From NCBI GenBank assembly GCA_039914625.1, contig JBDSOU010000106.1, positions 1-9,635 of the forward strand: a stretch of 9,635 nt of DNA. Direction: 5' to 3'. The notes beneath the pieces were generated by a model, which worked only from the letters and a program-made list of their open reading frames with translations, made no database searches and was not told where the DNA came from. Made by a program: the position numbers and the translations under genes. Source of the stretch: DATEMK01 sp039914625 (GTDB lineage: Bacteria > Bacteroidota > Bacteroidia > AKYH767-A > OLB10). Positions 1 to 6,374 of the stretch are shown one piece after another; the stretch's first letter is position 1, and each line of letters opens with the position of its first letter.

Positions 1-451
1 GCGCTGCCGCTGTAATGTTTACCTATCAAAGCATGCCGCCCAGGCCTGTTACCTCAAGTGCAATTACTGCAAACGAAGAATCGTCAGCCATATCCGATTC
101 TGCGGGCAATGTATTATTTTATACTAACGGTCAGGAAGTAGGGGCAATCAATAACCTGATTATGCCGAAATTAACAATTTCGAAAATTCTTTAAATGTTT
201 TTCCGAATCCTGCAATTGATACATTATATATACGAGGTTATTTTAATAACGGGCATGATGGAAAAAGCAACATAAAAATTACTGACATGACGGGAAGAAT
301 TATTTTTTGAAACAGAACAAAATACAAAGAATAAACTGTTGAAAACTCAAATTAATGTGAGCGGCTTTTCATCCGGAATTTATTTTTAAGTTTTGATATG
401 GATGGAAATGTCCTTTCTAAAAAGTTTTGGTTGATCAGGTTTCAGATTTGA
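1..451 (+). pseudogene. Remnant of a T9SS-secreted protein: N-terminal family motif joined to C-terminal sorting domain, frameshifted
   Basis: No single frame is open here, but three frames joined give a sensible protein. From position 3 the frame reads a segment containing SAISDSAGNVLFYTNGQEV and then NNLIMP. From memory this resembles the EGCASISDxxGNLLFYTDG...VMPNG block near the mature N-terminus of a Bacteroidota propeller-like secreted family. Around 167-181 the frame shifts to one reading SLNVFPNPAIDTLYI and KITDMTGRIIF, the start of a T9SS type A sorting domain. Two further shifts, at a T6 run (303-308) and a T5 run (383-387), are needed to read INVSGFSSGIYF and then SFDMDGNVLSKKFWLIRFQI, ending at TGA 449-451. 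An intact copy would be exported by Sec and anchored or released by T9SS. The several hundred residues expected between the two pieces are missing, so an internal deletion is inferred. The frameshifts could be decay or homopolymer base-calling errors. The gene continues beyond the left edge. Confidence 0.72.
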
Positions 452-599
452 GGTTCGGCAAAACAAGTTGATTATTTCATTATTCTGATATTTTTTTTGA
501 AATACTGTAGAAAATTAGTTTTGCTGAAAAGAGCATTTACCTTAATACCTTATTTTTCAATTCAGGCTTTTATCTGCTTTCGGAATTTCAACTAAAACC

Positions 600-2723
600 T
601 TACTGCGCTTCCGTCTTCTTATATTCTTCAGTTAGCTTTTTCTGAACTTCAGGAGGGACCGGAGAGTATTCGGCAAAAGTTGTTTTTACTTTAGCGCGCC
701 CCTGCGTAATGGATCGAAGAGTGGTTGAATACCCATCCAGTTCTGATAATGGAGTGCGTGCGCGGATAACCTGATAAGTGCCTATAGCATCCATTCCTGT
801 AATGAGGCTTCTGCGCGATTGAAGGTCGCTCATCACATCACCCATTAATTCTTCGGGCACCTGCACTTCCACATTATATATAGGTTCGAGCAACTGGGGC
901 TGCGCCTGGTGAAATGCTTCTTTAAAAGCCATCATTCCTGCAATCTTAAATGATATATCATTGCTGTCAACAGGATGCATTTTTCCGTCATAAACAAAAA
1001 CCCGGACATCACGAACATACGATCCGGTCAAAGGCCCTTCATTCATTTTCTCCATTACGCCTTTTAACACCGAAGGAAGAAAGCGCACATCAATAGCTCC
1101 CCCAGTAATGCAATTATTAAATTCTAATTTTCCGCCCCAGGGCAAATCAACGGTTTCGGTTCCGCGAATGGGATAGTCGGTAGTTACATTACCGTTAGTA
1201 GCAGGTTCAATTTTCATATACACTTCCCCGAATTGCCCTGCTCCGCCTGATTGTTTTTTGTGACGGTAAGATGCCAGTGCAGGTTTCAGAATTGTTTCGC
1301 GATACGGAATGCGGGGTTTGATAAATTCAATCTCCATTTTATAAATGTGCTCCAGCCGCCATTTGGTTACCTGCAAATGCAATTCGCCCTGCCCGTGCAG
1401 CAGTACTTGTCTCAGCTCTCTTGAAAATTCCACTTCAAGAGTTGGATCTTCCGTATGCAATTCGTGGAGCACTTCACCGAGCTTTTCATCATCCGCTTTA
1501 TTCTTTGTAACTATAGCCACACGGTAGCGCGGAGTTGGAAATTTAATGGGCTCAATGTTTACATTCGATCCTTTTCCATTCAGCGTATGATTGGTAAATG
1601 TATTTTTCATTTTTAATGTGCAACCTATATCACCCGCTTTGAGCTTATCAACCTGGTTACGGTTCTTGCCATCCATTATAAAAATCTGGTTCATGCGCTC
1701 GGTTGAATTTGTTTTTTCATTGAACAAATCAATACCCGGTGCCACTTCACCTGACAATACTTTGAAGAACGACAACTTTCCAAGATGCGGTTCAATTAAA
1801 GTTTTGAAAACAAAAAGCACTGCCGGTTTAGCCGGATCGCACGGAACGGCTGCACCTTCATCCGTTTTTTCAGGCGGCATTTCTATAGCAGACGGAGCCA
1901 CGTTATCAATAAAACCCATCATGCGTCCGCTGCCCATGTTTTTCTTTGCCGAAAGGCAGAATACAGGGAATACATCATGCTTCATCATCCCGGTTTTAAT
2001 TCCCAGCCTCAATTCATCTTCATCAAGCGTTCCTTTTTCAAAATATAATTCCATCAGCTTCTCATCATTCTCCGCGGCTTTCTCTACCAATGCATTGTGC
2101 ATTTCAGTCGCACGCGCTTTTTCATCATCGGGAATCGGAAGCTTTTCGGGCTTTCCACCTTTATCAGGAAAGCGGTACATCACCATTTTTAACAAATCAA
2201 TTATAGCATTAAAGTCTGCTCCTGAATTAACCGGATATTGCATCACGGTGATGGCATTTCCGAAAAATTTCCGTGCCTGCTCCACGCATTGATTAAAATT
2301 TGCATACTCATGATCTAACTGGTTTACCGCAAAAATGGTAGGCTTTCGGTATTGATCCACATAATCCCAGATCAGCTCTGAGCCTATTTCCACTCCATGC
2401 TGAGCATTAAGCAACATCACAGCAGTATCGCAAACACGAATGGAGGAAATCACTTCACCGATAAAGTCATCCAATCCCGGTGTATCAATGATATTAATTT
2501 TATAATCGCGCCATTCAGTATGCATAGTAGTTGCATACACAGAATTTCCGCGTTGGTGTTCTATTTCGTGGTAATCGGACAGCGTATTTTTTTCTTCAAC
2601 CGTTCCCCTGCGAGTTATTAAACCAGCTTCAAACATCATGGTTTCGGCAAGAGTAGTCTTGCCGGTTTTCGCAGCGCCAACGAGCACAATGTTTTTGATA
2701 TGCTTTTCATCGTAAGTTTTCAT
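600..2723 (-). CDS. fusA2: EF-G2-like translation elongation factor (EF-G paralogue lacking the catalytic histidine)
   Basis: A 707-residue protein with the full EF-G layout: G domain about 1-290, domain II about 293-390, domain III about 397-475, domain IV about 476-595 and domain V to about 690. The P-loop is GAAKTGKT (16-23), switch I carries HQRGNSV in place of the usual QERGITI, switch II is DTPGLDDF (80-87), G4 is NQLD (134-137) in place of NKMD, and G5 is SA (258-259). Domain IV has HKKQSGGAGQFGEV and VDSNDISFKIAG, both close to canonical EF-G. The histidine that normally follows DTPG and activates GTP hydrolysis is Leu84. This pattern matches the Bacteroides EF-G2 (fusA2) group, for which an EF-G paralogue without GTPase activity supporting translation in nutrient limitation and gut colonisation has been reported. 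Function here is inferred by similarity. The ATG at 2723 starts a conserved N-terminus (KNIVLVG). The gene is transcribed divergently from the polysaccharide operon. Confidence 0.92.
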   Translation of the reverse strand: MKTYDEKHIKNIVLVGAAKTGKTTLAETMMFEAGLITRRGTVEEKNTLSDYHEIEHQRGNSVYATTMHTEWRDYKINIIDTPGLDDFIGEVISSIRVCDTAVMLLNAQHGVEIGSELIWDYVDQYRKPTIFAVNQLDHEYANFNQCVEQARKFFGNAITVMQYPVNSGADFNAIIDLLKMVMYRFPDKGGKPEKLPIPDDEKARATEMHNALVEKAAENDEKLMELYFEKGTLDEDELRLGIKTGMMKHDVFPVFCLSAKKNMGSGRMMGFIDNVAPSAIEMPPEKTDEGAAVPCDPAKPAVLFVFKTLIEPHLGKLSFFKVLSGEVAPGIDLFNEKTNSTERMNQIFIMDGKNRNQVDKLKAGDIGCTLKMKNTFTNHTLNGKGSNVNIEPIKFPTPRYRVAIVTKNKADDEKLGEVLHELHTEDPTLEVEFSRELRQVLLHGQGELHLQVTKWRLEHIYKMEIEFIKPRIPYRETILKPALASYRHKKQSGGAGQFGEVYMKIEPATNGNVTTDYPIRGTETVDLPWGGKLEFNNCITGGAIDVRFLPSVLKGVMEKMNEGPLTGSYVRDVRVFVYDGKMHPVDSNDISFKIAGMMAFKEAFHQAQPQLLEPIYNVEVQVPEELMGDVMSDLQSRRSLITGMDAIGTYQVIRARTPLSELDGYSTTLRSITQGRAKVKTTFAEYSPVPPEVQKKLTEEYKKTEAQ

Positions 2724-2731
2724 ATGTGTGC

Positions 2732-2752
2732 AGTTTAAAGTTTAAGTTCAAT
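2732..2752 (-). repeat. Short heptad repeat in the EF-G2 leader
   Basis: Read on the minus strand this is ATTGAAC, TTAAACT, TTAAACT: two identical 7-mers and a degenerate third. It ends 8 bases before the EF-G2 start codon. With so few copies it could be chance in A/T-rich sequence. It is listed because longer 7-nt repeats sit in the same position before other genes in this window. Confidence 0.4.
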
Positions 2753-2758
2753 ATTTCC

Positions 2759-2770
2759 CGATAGCTATCG
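2759..2770. repeat. 12-bp perfect palindrome CGATAGCTATCG
   Basis: CGATAGCTATCG equals its own reverse complement. It lies 36-47 bases upstream of the EF-G2 ATG, between the candidate -7 box and the start codon, so it would fall within the 5' leader of that transcript. It could be a protein-binding site or one copy of a dispersed palindromic repeat. From memory, longer forms with flanking CC/GG recur in Bacteroidota genomes; here the left flank (TTCC) is not matched on the right (TAAC). Confidence 0.6.
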
Positions 2771-2789
2771 TAACTGAAAAGACAATGTT

Positions 2790-2797
2790 CAAAGTTA
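2790..2797 (-). promoter_or_regulatory. Candidate -7 box for the EF-G2 gene
   Basis: The minus strand reads TAACTTTG, an exact match to the Bacteroidota sigma-ABfr -7 consensus TAnnTTTG. Transcription would start around 2783, giving a leader of roughly 60 nt that contains the CGATAGCTATCG palindrome and the short heptad run. No convincing -33 TTTG element is seen at the expected distance, so this is a candidate only. Confidence 0.4.
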
Positions 2798-2920
2798 ATA
2801 AAACTTTTAATTAACCATGAATTTTATTGAAGGATGCCATTATAACTTAACGCCATATAAGATGACAATTATTTTTTTTGGAAATGCCTTCTCAAAATCA
2901 CATCACAGAAAAATACCTGT

Positions 2921-2968
2921 TATATTTGCTGCTGTACAAAAAAAATTCTTCACAGGATATTATTTTTG
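2921..2968 (+). promoter_or_regulatory. Two candidate -7 boxes upstream of the polysaccharide operon
   Basis: TATATTTG (2921-2928) and TATTTTTG (2961-2968) both match TAnnTTTG. The second would leave a leader of about 40 nt before the GTG start at 3014. Neither has a clear -33 TTTG at the usual spacing. They lie in the only sizeable gap upstream of the first polysaccharide gene, which is where an operon promoter would be expected. A/T richness makes chance matches likely. Confidence 0.35.
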
Positions 2969-3013
2969 ATTGTTTAAATGTAACCTTACCCGTTAATAAA
3001 TTGTAATAAGCCA

Positions 3014-4159
3014 GTGATTTATCTTACTTATAACGATCCGCCTTCGGGAGTTTTTTCAAGCCAGGTCAATGATGTCTGCAATTACATGAATAAAGAATTG
3101 AATGCAGGCATCCGTCTTGTGGCATTTGTTTCATTGCGCGATTATGAGAAGAGCAAACAAAAAATCCGCAAAGAAGTACCTGATGCTCTCATACTGCCCA
3201 TGCTGCCCAAAGCTAACTACTGGAAATTCAGCATCGCAGTTTTTATGATGGTATGTTTACTATTGCGCGAGAAGAATGTGATTGCGCGCGGAGTGCTGGC
3301 CTGCAACATAGCGTTAGGAGTAAAAAAAACAGGCGTTATAAAAAAAGTGTGTTACGATGGCAGGGGAGCCATCGCTGCTGAATGGGAAGAATATAAAGTG
3401 GCGCAGCATAAAAATTTAATCCGCACCATCGAAATGCTCGAACGCAATGCAGTGTTAAAATCCGATTACAGGATTTCAGTTTCAACAAAGCTAATTGATT
3501 ACTGGCATGAACGGTTCGGCCATAACTACTCACAAAATGTAGTCATTCCCTGCACATTAAATTCAGATTTTAAATCAGCATTACCCGATGAAGAAACCAT
3601 AAAAAAACTCCGTGAAGAAGCAGGTTTTGCCGTCAATGATTTAATTTTGGTGTATTCAGGTTCCACATCGGGATGGCAATCGTTCGGCATGCTGCATGGA
3701 TTTCTCGCACCGTTTCTCAAAGAAAATAAAAGCAACAAAATCCTGTTTATGTCAGGCGAAGATGCCAACATAAAAAGTATAATGACTGAATTCCCTGGGC
3801 AGATTTTTTGCAAATGGGTAGAACATATAGATGTTCAAAAAATTCTCTCCATGTGCGATTACGGAATTTTAATCCGCGAAAAAAGCATCACCAACAAAGT
3901 CGCATCTCCTACTAAATTTGCAGAATATCTTTCAGCCGGTTTAAAAGTTTTAATTTCGGAACAAATCGGTGACTATTCCGATTTTGTAAAAGAACATAAT
4001 TGCGGGGAGGTAATAAAAGAAAGCCAAAAAATAAATGTCGGGAAAATATCTTCCGATGAAAAACAAAGATTATCACAACTCGTTACAAAATATTTTACCA
4101 AAGCATCACAAAAAGAAAATTACAAAAAACTCATTAACCAAATCAGTCATAAGTCGTAA
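3014..4159 (+). CDS. GT-B fold glycosyltransferase (group 1-like)
   Basis: A 381-residue protein with a two-Rossmann GT-B layout. The N-terminal half opens with a beta strand (IYLTYND), a SQVNDVC helix and YDGRGA (114-119), a pattern I recall from Bacteroidota polysaccharide glycosyltransferases. A hydrophobic stretch near residues 75-87 could touch the membrane. The C-terminal half carries VYSGSTSGWQSF and the donor-site region SPTKFAEYLSAGLKV (298-312) with Glu304. The first Glu of the usual E-x7-E pair is not at the -8 position (Val296), so assignment to GT4 proper is uncertain. The start is GTG: no ATG or TTG lies between it and the upstream in-frame stop at 2981, and the first conserved strand begins immediately after it. 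No Shine-Dalgarno is visible. The last codons and stop (SHKS then TAA) are encoded by the following heptad repeat. Donor and acceptor sugars cannot be read from sequence. It is probably the first gene of the operon. Confidence 0.88.
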   Translation: MIYLTYNDPPSGVFSSQVNDVCNYMNKELNAGIRLVAFVSLRDYEKSKQKIRKEVPDALILPMLPKANYWKFSIAVFMMVCLLLREKNVIARGVLACNIALGVKKTGVIKKVCYDGRGAIAAEWEEYKVAQHKNLIRTIEMLERNAVLKSDYRISVSTKLIDYWHERFGHNYSQNVVIPCTLNSDFKSALPDEETIKKLREEAGFAVNDLILVYSGSTSGWQSFGMLHGFLAPFLKENKSNKILFMSGEDANIKSIMTEFPGQIFCKWVEHIDVQKILSMCDYGILIREKSITNKVASPTKFAEYLSAGLKVLISEQIGDYSDFVKEHNCGEVIKESQKINVGKISSDEKQRLSQLVTKYFTKASQKENYKKLINQISHKS

Positions 4160-4206
4160 GCCATAAGTCAGAAGCAAAATATCACTTATCACTTACAACT
4201 TATCAC
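4145..4206 (+). repeat. Inverted heptad repeat with hairpin potential, overlapping the end of the first glycosyltransferase gene
   Basis: The left arm is four 7-mers, AGTCATA, AGTCGTA, AGCCATA and AGTCAGA (4145-4172). The right arm (from about 4184) carries the complementary theme ACTTATC, ACTTACA, ACTTATC. Pairing 4146-4168 with 4184-4206 gives 19 pairs in 23 positions around a 15-nt loop. The stop codon TAA (4157-4159) lies inside the left arm. The following gene starts 27 nt after the right arm. No long T run follows, so it is not a typical intrinsic terminator. Confidence 0.75.
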
Positions 4207-4233
4207 CTACGAATAACAATTTATAAATAAATA

Positions 4234-5154
4234 ATGAAAAAACTCCTCATCACAGGTGGCGCAGGCTTCATCGGCTCCGCAGTCATCAAAGAATTTCAGA
4301 AACACGATTATGAAATTTTTGTAATGGACAATTTGTCCTTTGGCAACCGAGAATTCATCAGCATTGCTGACGATCACTTTTTAAACTTGGATATACTCAA
4401 TCGTGAAAAAGTGAACGAAGTAATTTCAAATATTAAACCACAGGTCATTCTGCATCTTGCTGCTATACACTTTATTCCATATTGCAACGATCATCCCCAC
4501 GAATCAGCCAACATCAACATCCAGGGAACGATGAACATCCTTGATGCTGCTGCAAATGCAAAACCCGAACAGGTTTTTTTCGCTTCCACTGCTGCAGTTT
4601 ATCCCATTTATGACGAGGCAGTTTCCGAATCACATACGACAGGTCCTATGGATATTTACGGGTTGTCAAAGCTTGCAGGAGAACGATTGTGTAACGAATT
4701 CCATTTAAAAACAGGAATCACCACCATCATCTGCCGGTTCTTCAATGCCTTTGGTCCCAACGAAACCAATCCCCATTTAATTCCTGAAATTCAAAACCAG
4801 GTAAATGCAGGCATGAGAAAAATAAAGCTCGGCAACTTAACTCCCAAACGCGATTTCATTCATACCTACGACATGGCGGCAGCCGTAAAAACCCTGCTCG
4901 ACAAAGTCAAAAAAGGAATTGACATTTATAATTTAGGAAGAGGCATTGAATATTCCGTCATCGACATTGTGGATGCATTTTCACGCCAGATTGGAGAAAA
5001 AATAGAAATAGAAGTAGAACCATCAAGAGTAAGAAAAGTAGAACGCATGCATTTACTTGCCAACGTGGACAAATTAAAGTCACTCGGCTGGCAACCCAAA
5101 ATCAGCATTGACGAAGGCATAAAAACGATGGTGAAAGAAGTAGTAAGCCGGTAG
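4234..5154 (+). CDS. NAD-dependent sugar-nucleotide epimerase/dehydratase (extended SDR)
   Basis: A 306-residue extended short-chain dehydrogenase, the usual length for the GalE-like family. The dinucleotide-binding loop is TGGAGFIG (7-14), and Asp32 at the end of the second strand favours NAD over NADP. The active site is visible as STAAVYP (118-124) with the catalytic Ser/Thr, and YGLSK (142-146) with Tyr142 and Lys146. PKRDFIHTYDMA and IYNLGRG are the C-terminal substrate-domain signatures. The enzyme should act in the cytoplasm on a UDP- or other nucleotide-linked hexose, by C4 epimerisation or a related oxidoreduction, to supply a donor for the neighbouring glycosyltransferases; the exact substrate is not determinable. 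The ATG is followed directly by KKLLITGG, so the start is firm. It sits 74 nt after the previous gene and 84 nt before the next, both gaps being filled largely by inverted heptad repeats. Confidence 0.92.
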   Translation: MKKLLITGGAGFIGSAVIKEFQKHDYEIFVMDNLSFGNREFISIADDHFLNLDILNREKVNEVISNIKPQVILHLAAIHFIPYCNDHPHESANINIQGTMNILDAAANAKPEQVFFASTAAVYPIYDEAVSESHTTGPMDIYGLSKLAGERLCNEFHLKTGITTIICRFFNAFGPNETNPHLIPEIQNQVNAGMRKIKLGNLTPKRDFIHTYDMAAAVKTLLDKVKKGIDIYNLGRGIEYSVIDIVDAFSRQIGEKIEIEVEPSRVRKVERMHLLANVDKLKSLGWQPKISIDEGIKTMVKEVVSR

Positions 5155-5168
5155 TGAAAAGCAAAATA

Positions 5169-5235
5169 AGTCATAAGTCGTAAGTCATAAGTCATAAGCA
5201 ACTCGAACTTACGATTTACAACTTACGACTTACGA
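5169..5235 (+). repeat. Inverted heptad repeat hairpin ending three bases before a start codon
   Basis: The left arm is AGTCATA, AGTCGTA, AGTCATA, AGTCATA (5169-5196). The right arm is CTTACGA, TTTACAA, CTTACGA, CTTACGA (5208-5235). Pairing 5171-5198 with 5208-5235 gives 24 pairs (one G-U) in 28 positions around a 9-nt loop. The next gene's ATG is at 5239, so the stem occupies the region where a ribosome would normally land. The theme is the same as in the 4145-4206 repeat, so the two are copies of one element family. No terminal T run is present. Confidence 0.82.
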
Positions 5236-5238
5236 TCC

Positions 5239-6372
5239 ATGAAAAAAAAAATCCAACTTATTTTCGTTACCGATGGAATTTTTCCTCACGCCATCGGGGG
5301 CATGCAGCGTCATTCGCGTTTGCTCATTGAAGAACTTGCAAAAATCACAGAGTTGGAGCTTATCGTAATTCATCCTCACGATAACATAAAAATTTTCGAT
5401 GATGCTTCCTGCATAAAAGAAATCAGCATAAAAACCGTTAAGATAAAAAGCGTAGCCACATTTTCAGGATATTTCCTCAACGCTTATAACTATTCAAAAA
5501 AAGTATTTACACAATTAAAAAACTATCCCGATGCCATCATTTATTCGCAGGGCATGAGCGTGTGGCATGGAATAAAAAAAGTCGGGCATCGCCTGATAAT
5601 AAATCCTCATGGGCTGGAACCTTACCAAGTGTTAACATTAAAAGAAAAAATCATTACAGCGCCTTTCCGTTATGTGCACAATCATTTTTTCCGTCATGCT
5701 GCAAAAATTATTTCCCTTGGCGGGCGGCTCACCGACATTCTTATTAATGATCTGAAATTACCAAAAGAAAAAATTGTAGTGCTCTCCAATGCAGCAAAAG
5801 TTCCTGAACCAATTTCCCGTAATTTTAATCATTCGCCACTTCAATTTCTATTTGTTGGTAGATTTGCTTTTAACAAAGGAATTCAAACGCTCATCGAAAC
5901 CGCTCTTGAATTGAACAAAGAAGGTTACACTGATAAATTCAATTTTGCTTTGGTTGGAAAAGGTCCCTTGTATGAACAATTTACCGGCACATACAACGAG
6001 CCGAACATAAAATTTTATGGGGGCGCTGATGATGCAACCTTATTCAACCTGTATAAGCAAAGTGATGTTTTTGTGTTGCCCACCTTATTTGAAGGAATGC
6101 CCACTGTAATTCTTGAAGCAATGGGTTACGGACTTCCGATTATTGTAACCGATACAGGTGCCACACGCGAACTGGTGGATGACAGCAATGGATTCATCGT
6201 TGAAAAGAAAAACGTACAATCATTAAAATCAGCAATCCTCAAATATTCCAATTTGAATATTGAAGAACGAAAAAAACTTTCAGAAGCATCTTACACTAAA
6301 ATGAAAAATAATTTTTCCTGGACCATTGTTGCTCAAAAGCATTTTGAATTATTCAAATCATTTTCTGAATAA
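5239..6372 (+). CDS. Glycosyltransferase family 4 (group 1)
   Basis: A 377-residue GT-B enzyme with clear GT4 marks. The N-terminal acceptor domain has the GGMQRHSR glycine loop (20-27). The donor domain opens with FVGRFAFNKG (205-214), where Arg208 and Lys213 would hold the nucleotide diphosphate. The E-x7-E motif lies in EGMPTVILEAMGYGLPIIV with Glu285 and Glu293. It should transfer a sugar from a nucleotide donor with retention of configuration to a lipid-linked or growing glycan acceptor on the cytoplasmic face of the membrane. No signal peptide or membrane segment is seen. The ATG is preceded by a strong hairpin of heptad repeats that leaves only three unpaired bases, which may dampen initiation. 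The stop is followed after 2 nt by the next start, suggesting translational coupling. The sugar specificity is unknown. Confidence 0.93.
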   Translation: MKKKIQLIFVTDGIFPHAIGGMQRHSRLLIEELAKITELELIVIHPHDNIKIFDDASCIKEISIKTVKIKSVATFSGYFLNAYNYSKKVFTQLKNYPDAIIYSQGMSVWHGIKKVGHRLIINPHGLEPYQVLTLKEKIITAPFRYVHNHFFRHAAKIISLGGRLTDILINDLKLPKEKIVVLSNAAKVPEPISRNFNHSPLQFLFVGRFAFNKGIQTLIETALELNKEGYTDKFNFALVGKGPLYEQFTGTYNEPNIKFYGGADDATLFNLYKQSDVFVLPTLFEGMPTVILEAMGYGLPIIVTDTGATRELVDDSNGFIVEKKNVQSLKSAILKYSNLNIEERKKLSEASYTKMKNNFSWTIVAQKHFELFKSFSE

Positions 6373-6374
6373 AC

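Noticed and set aside
452..599. A possible terminator between the converging pseudogene and EF-G2 gene
   Set aside because: Only a 4-bp TGCT/AGCA stem and isolated T runs are visible; no hairpin followed by a T tract on either strand.
1591..2292. A 233-codon open frame on the plus strand opposite the EF-G2 gene
   Set aside because: It is antisense to a clearly conserved EF-G coding region, and its translation is serine/phenylalanine-rich with no family pattern.
2817..2969. A 50-codon open frame on the plus strand in the divergent intergenic region
   Set aside because: Its translation has no recognisable motif and is biased by A/T-rich runs; it overlaps both candidate -7 boxes. It is probably chance.
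4145..5235. The heptad repeats read as a CRISPR array
   Set aside because: The units are contiguous 7-mers without spacers, and no cas gene is present.
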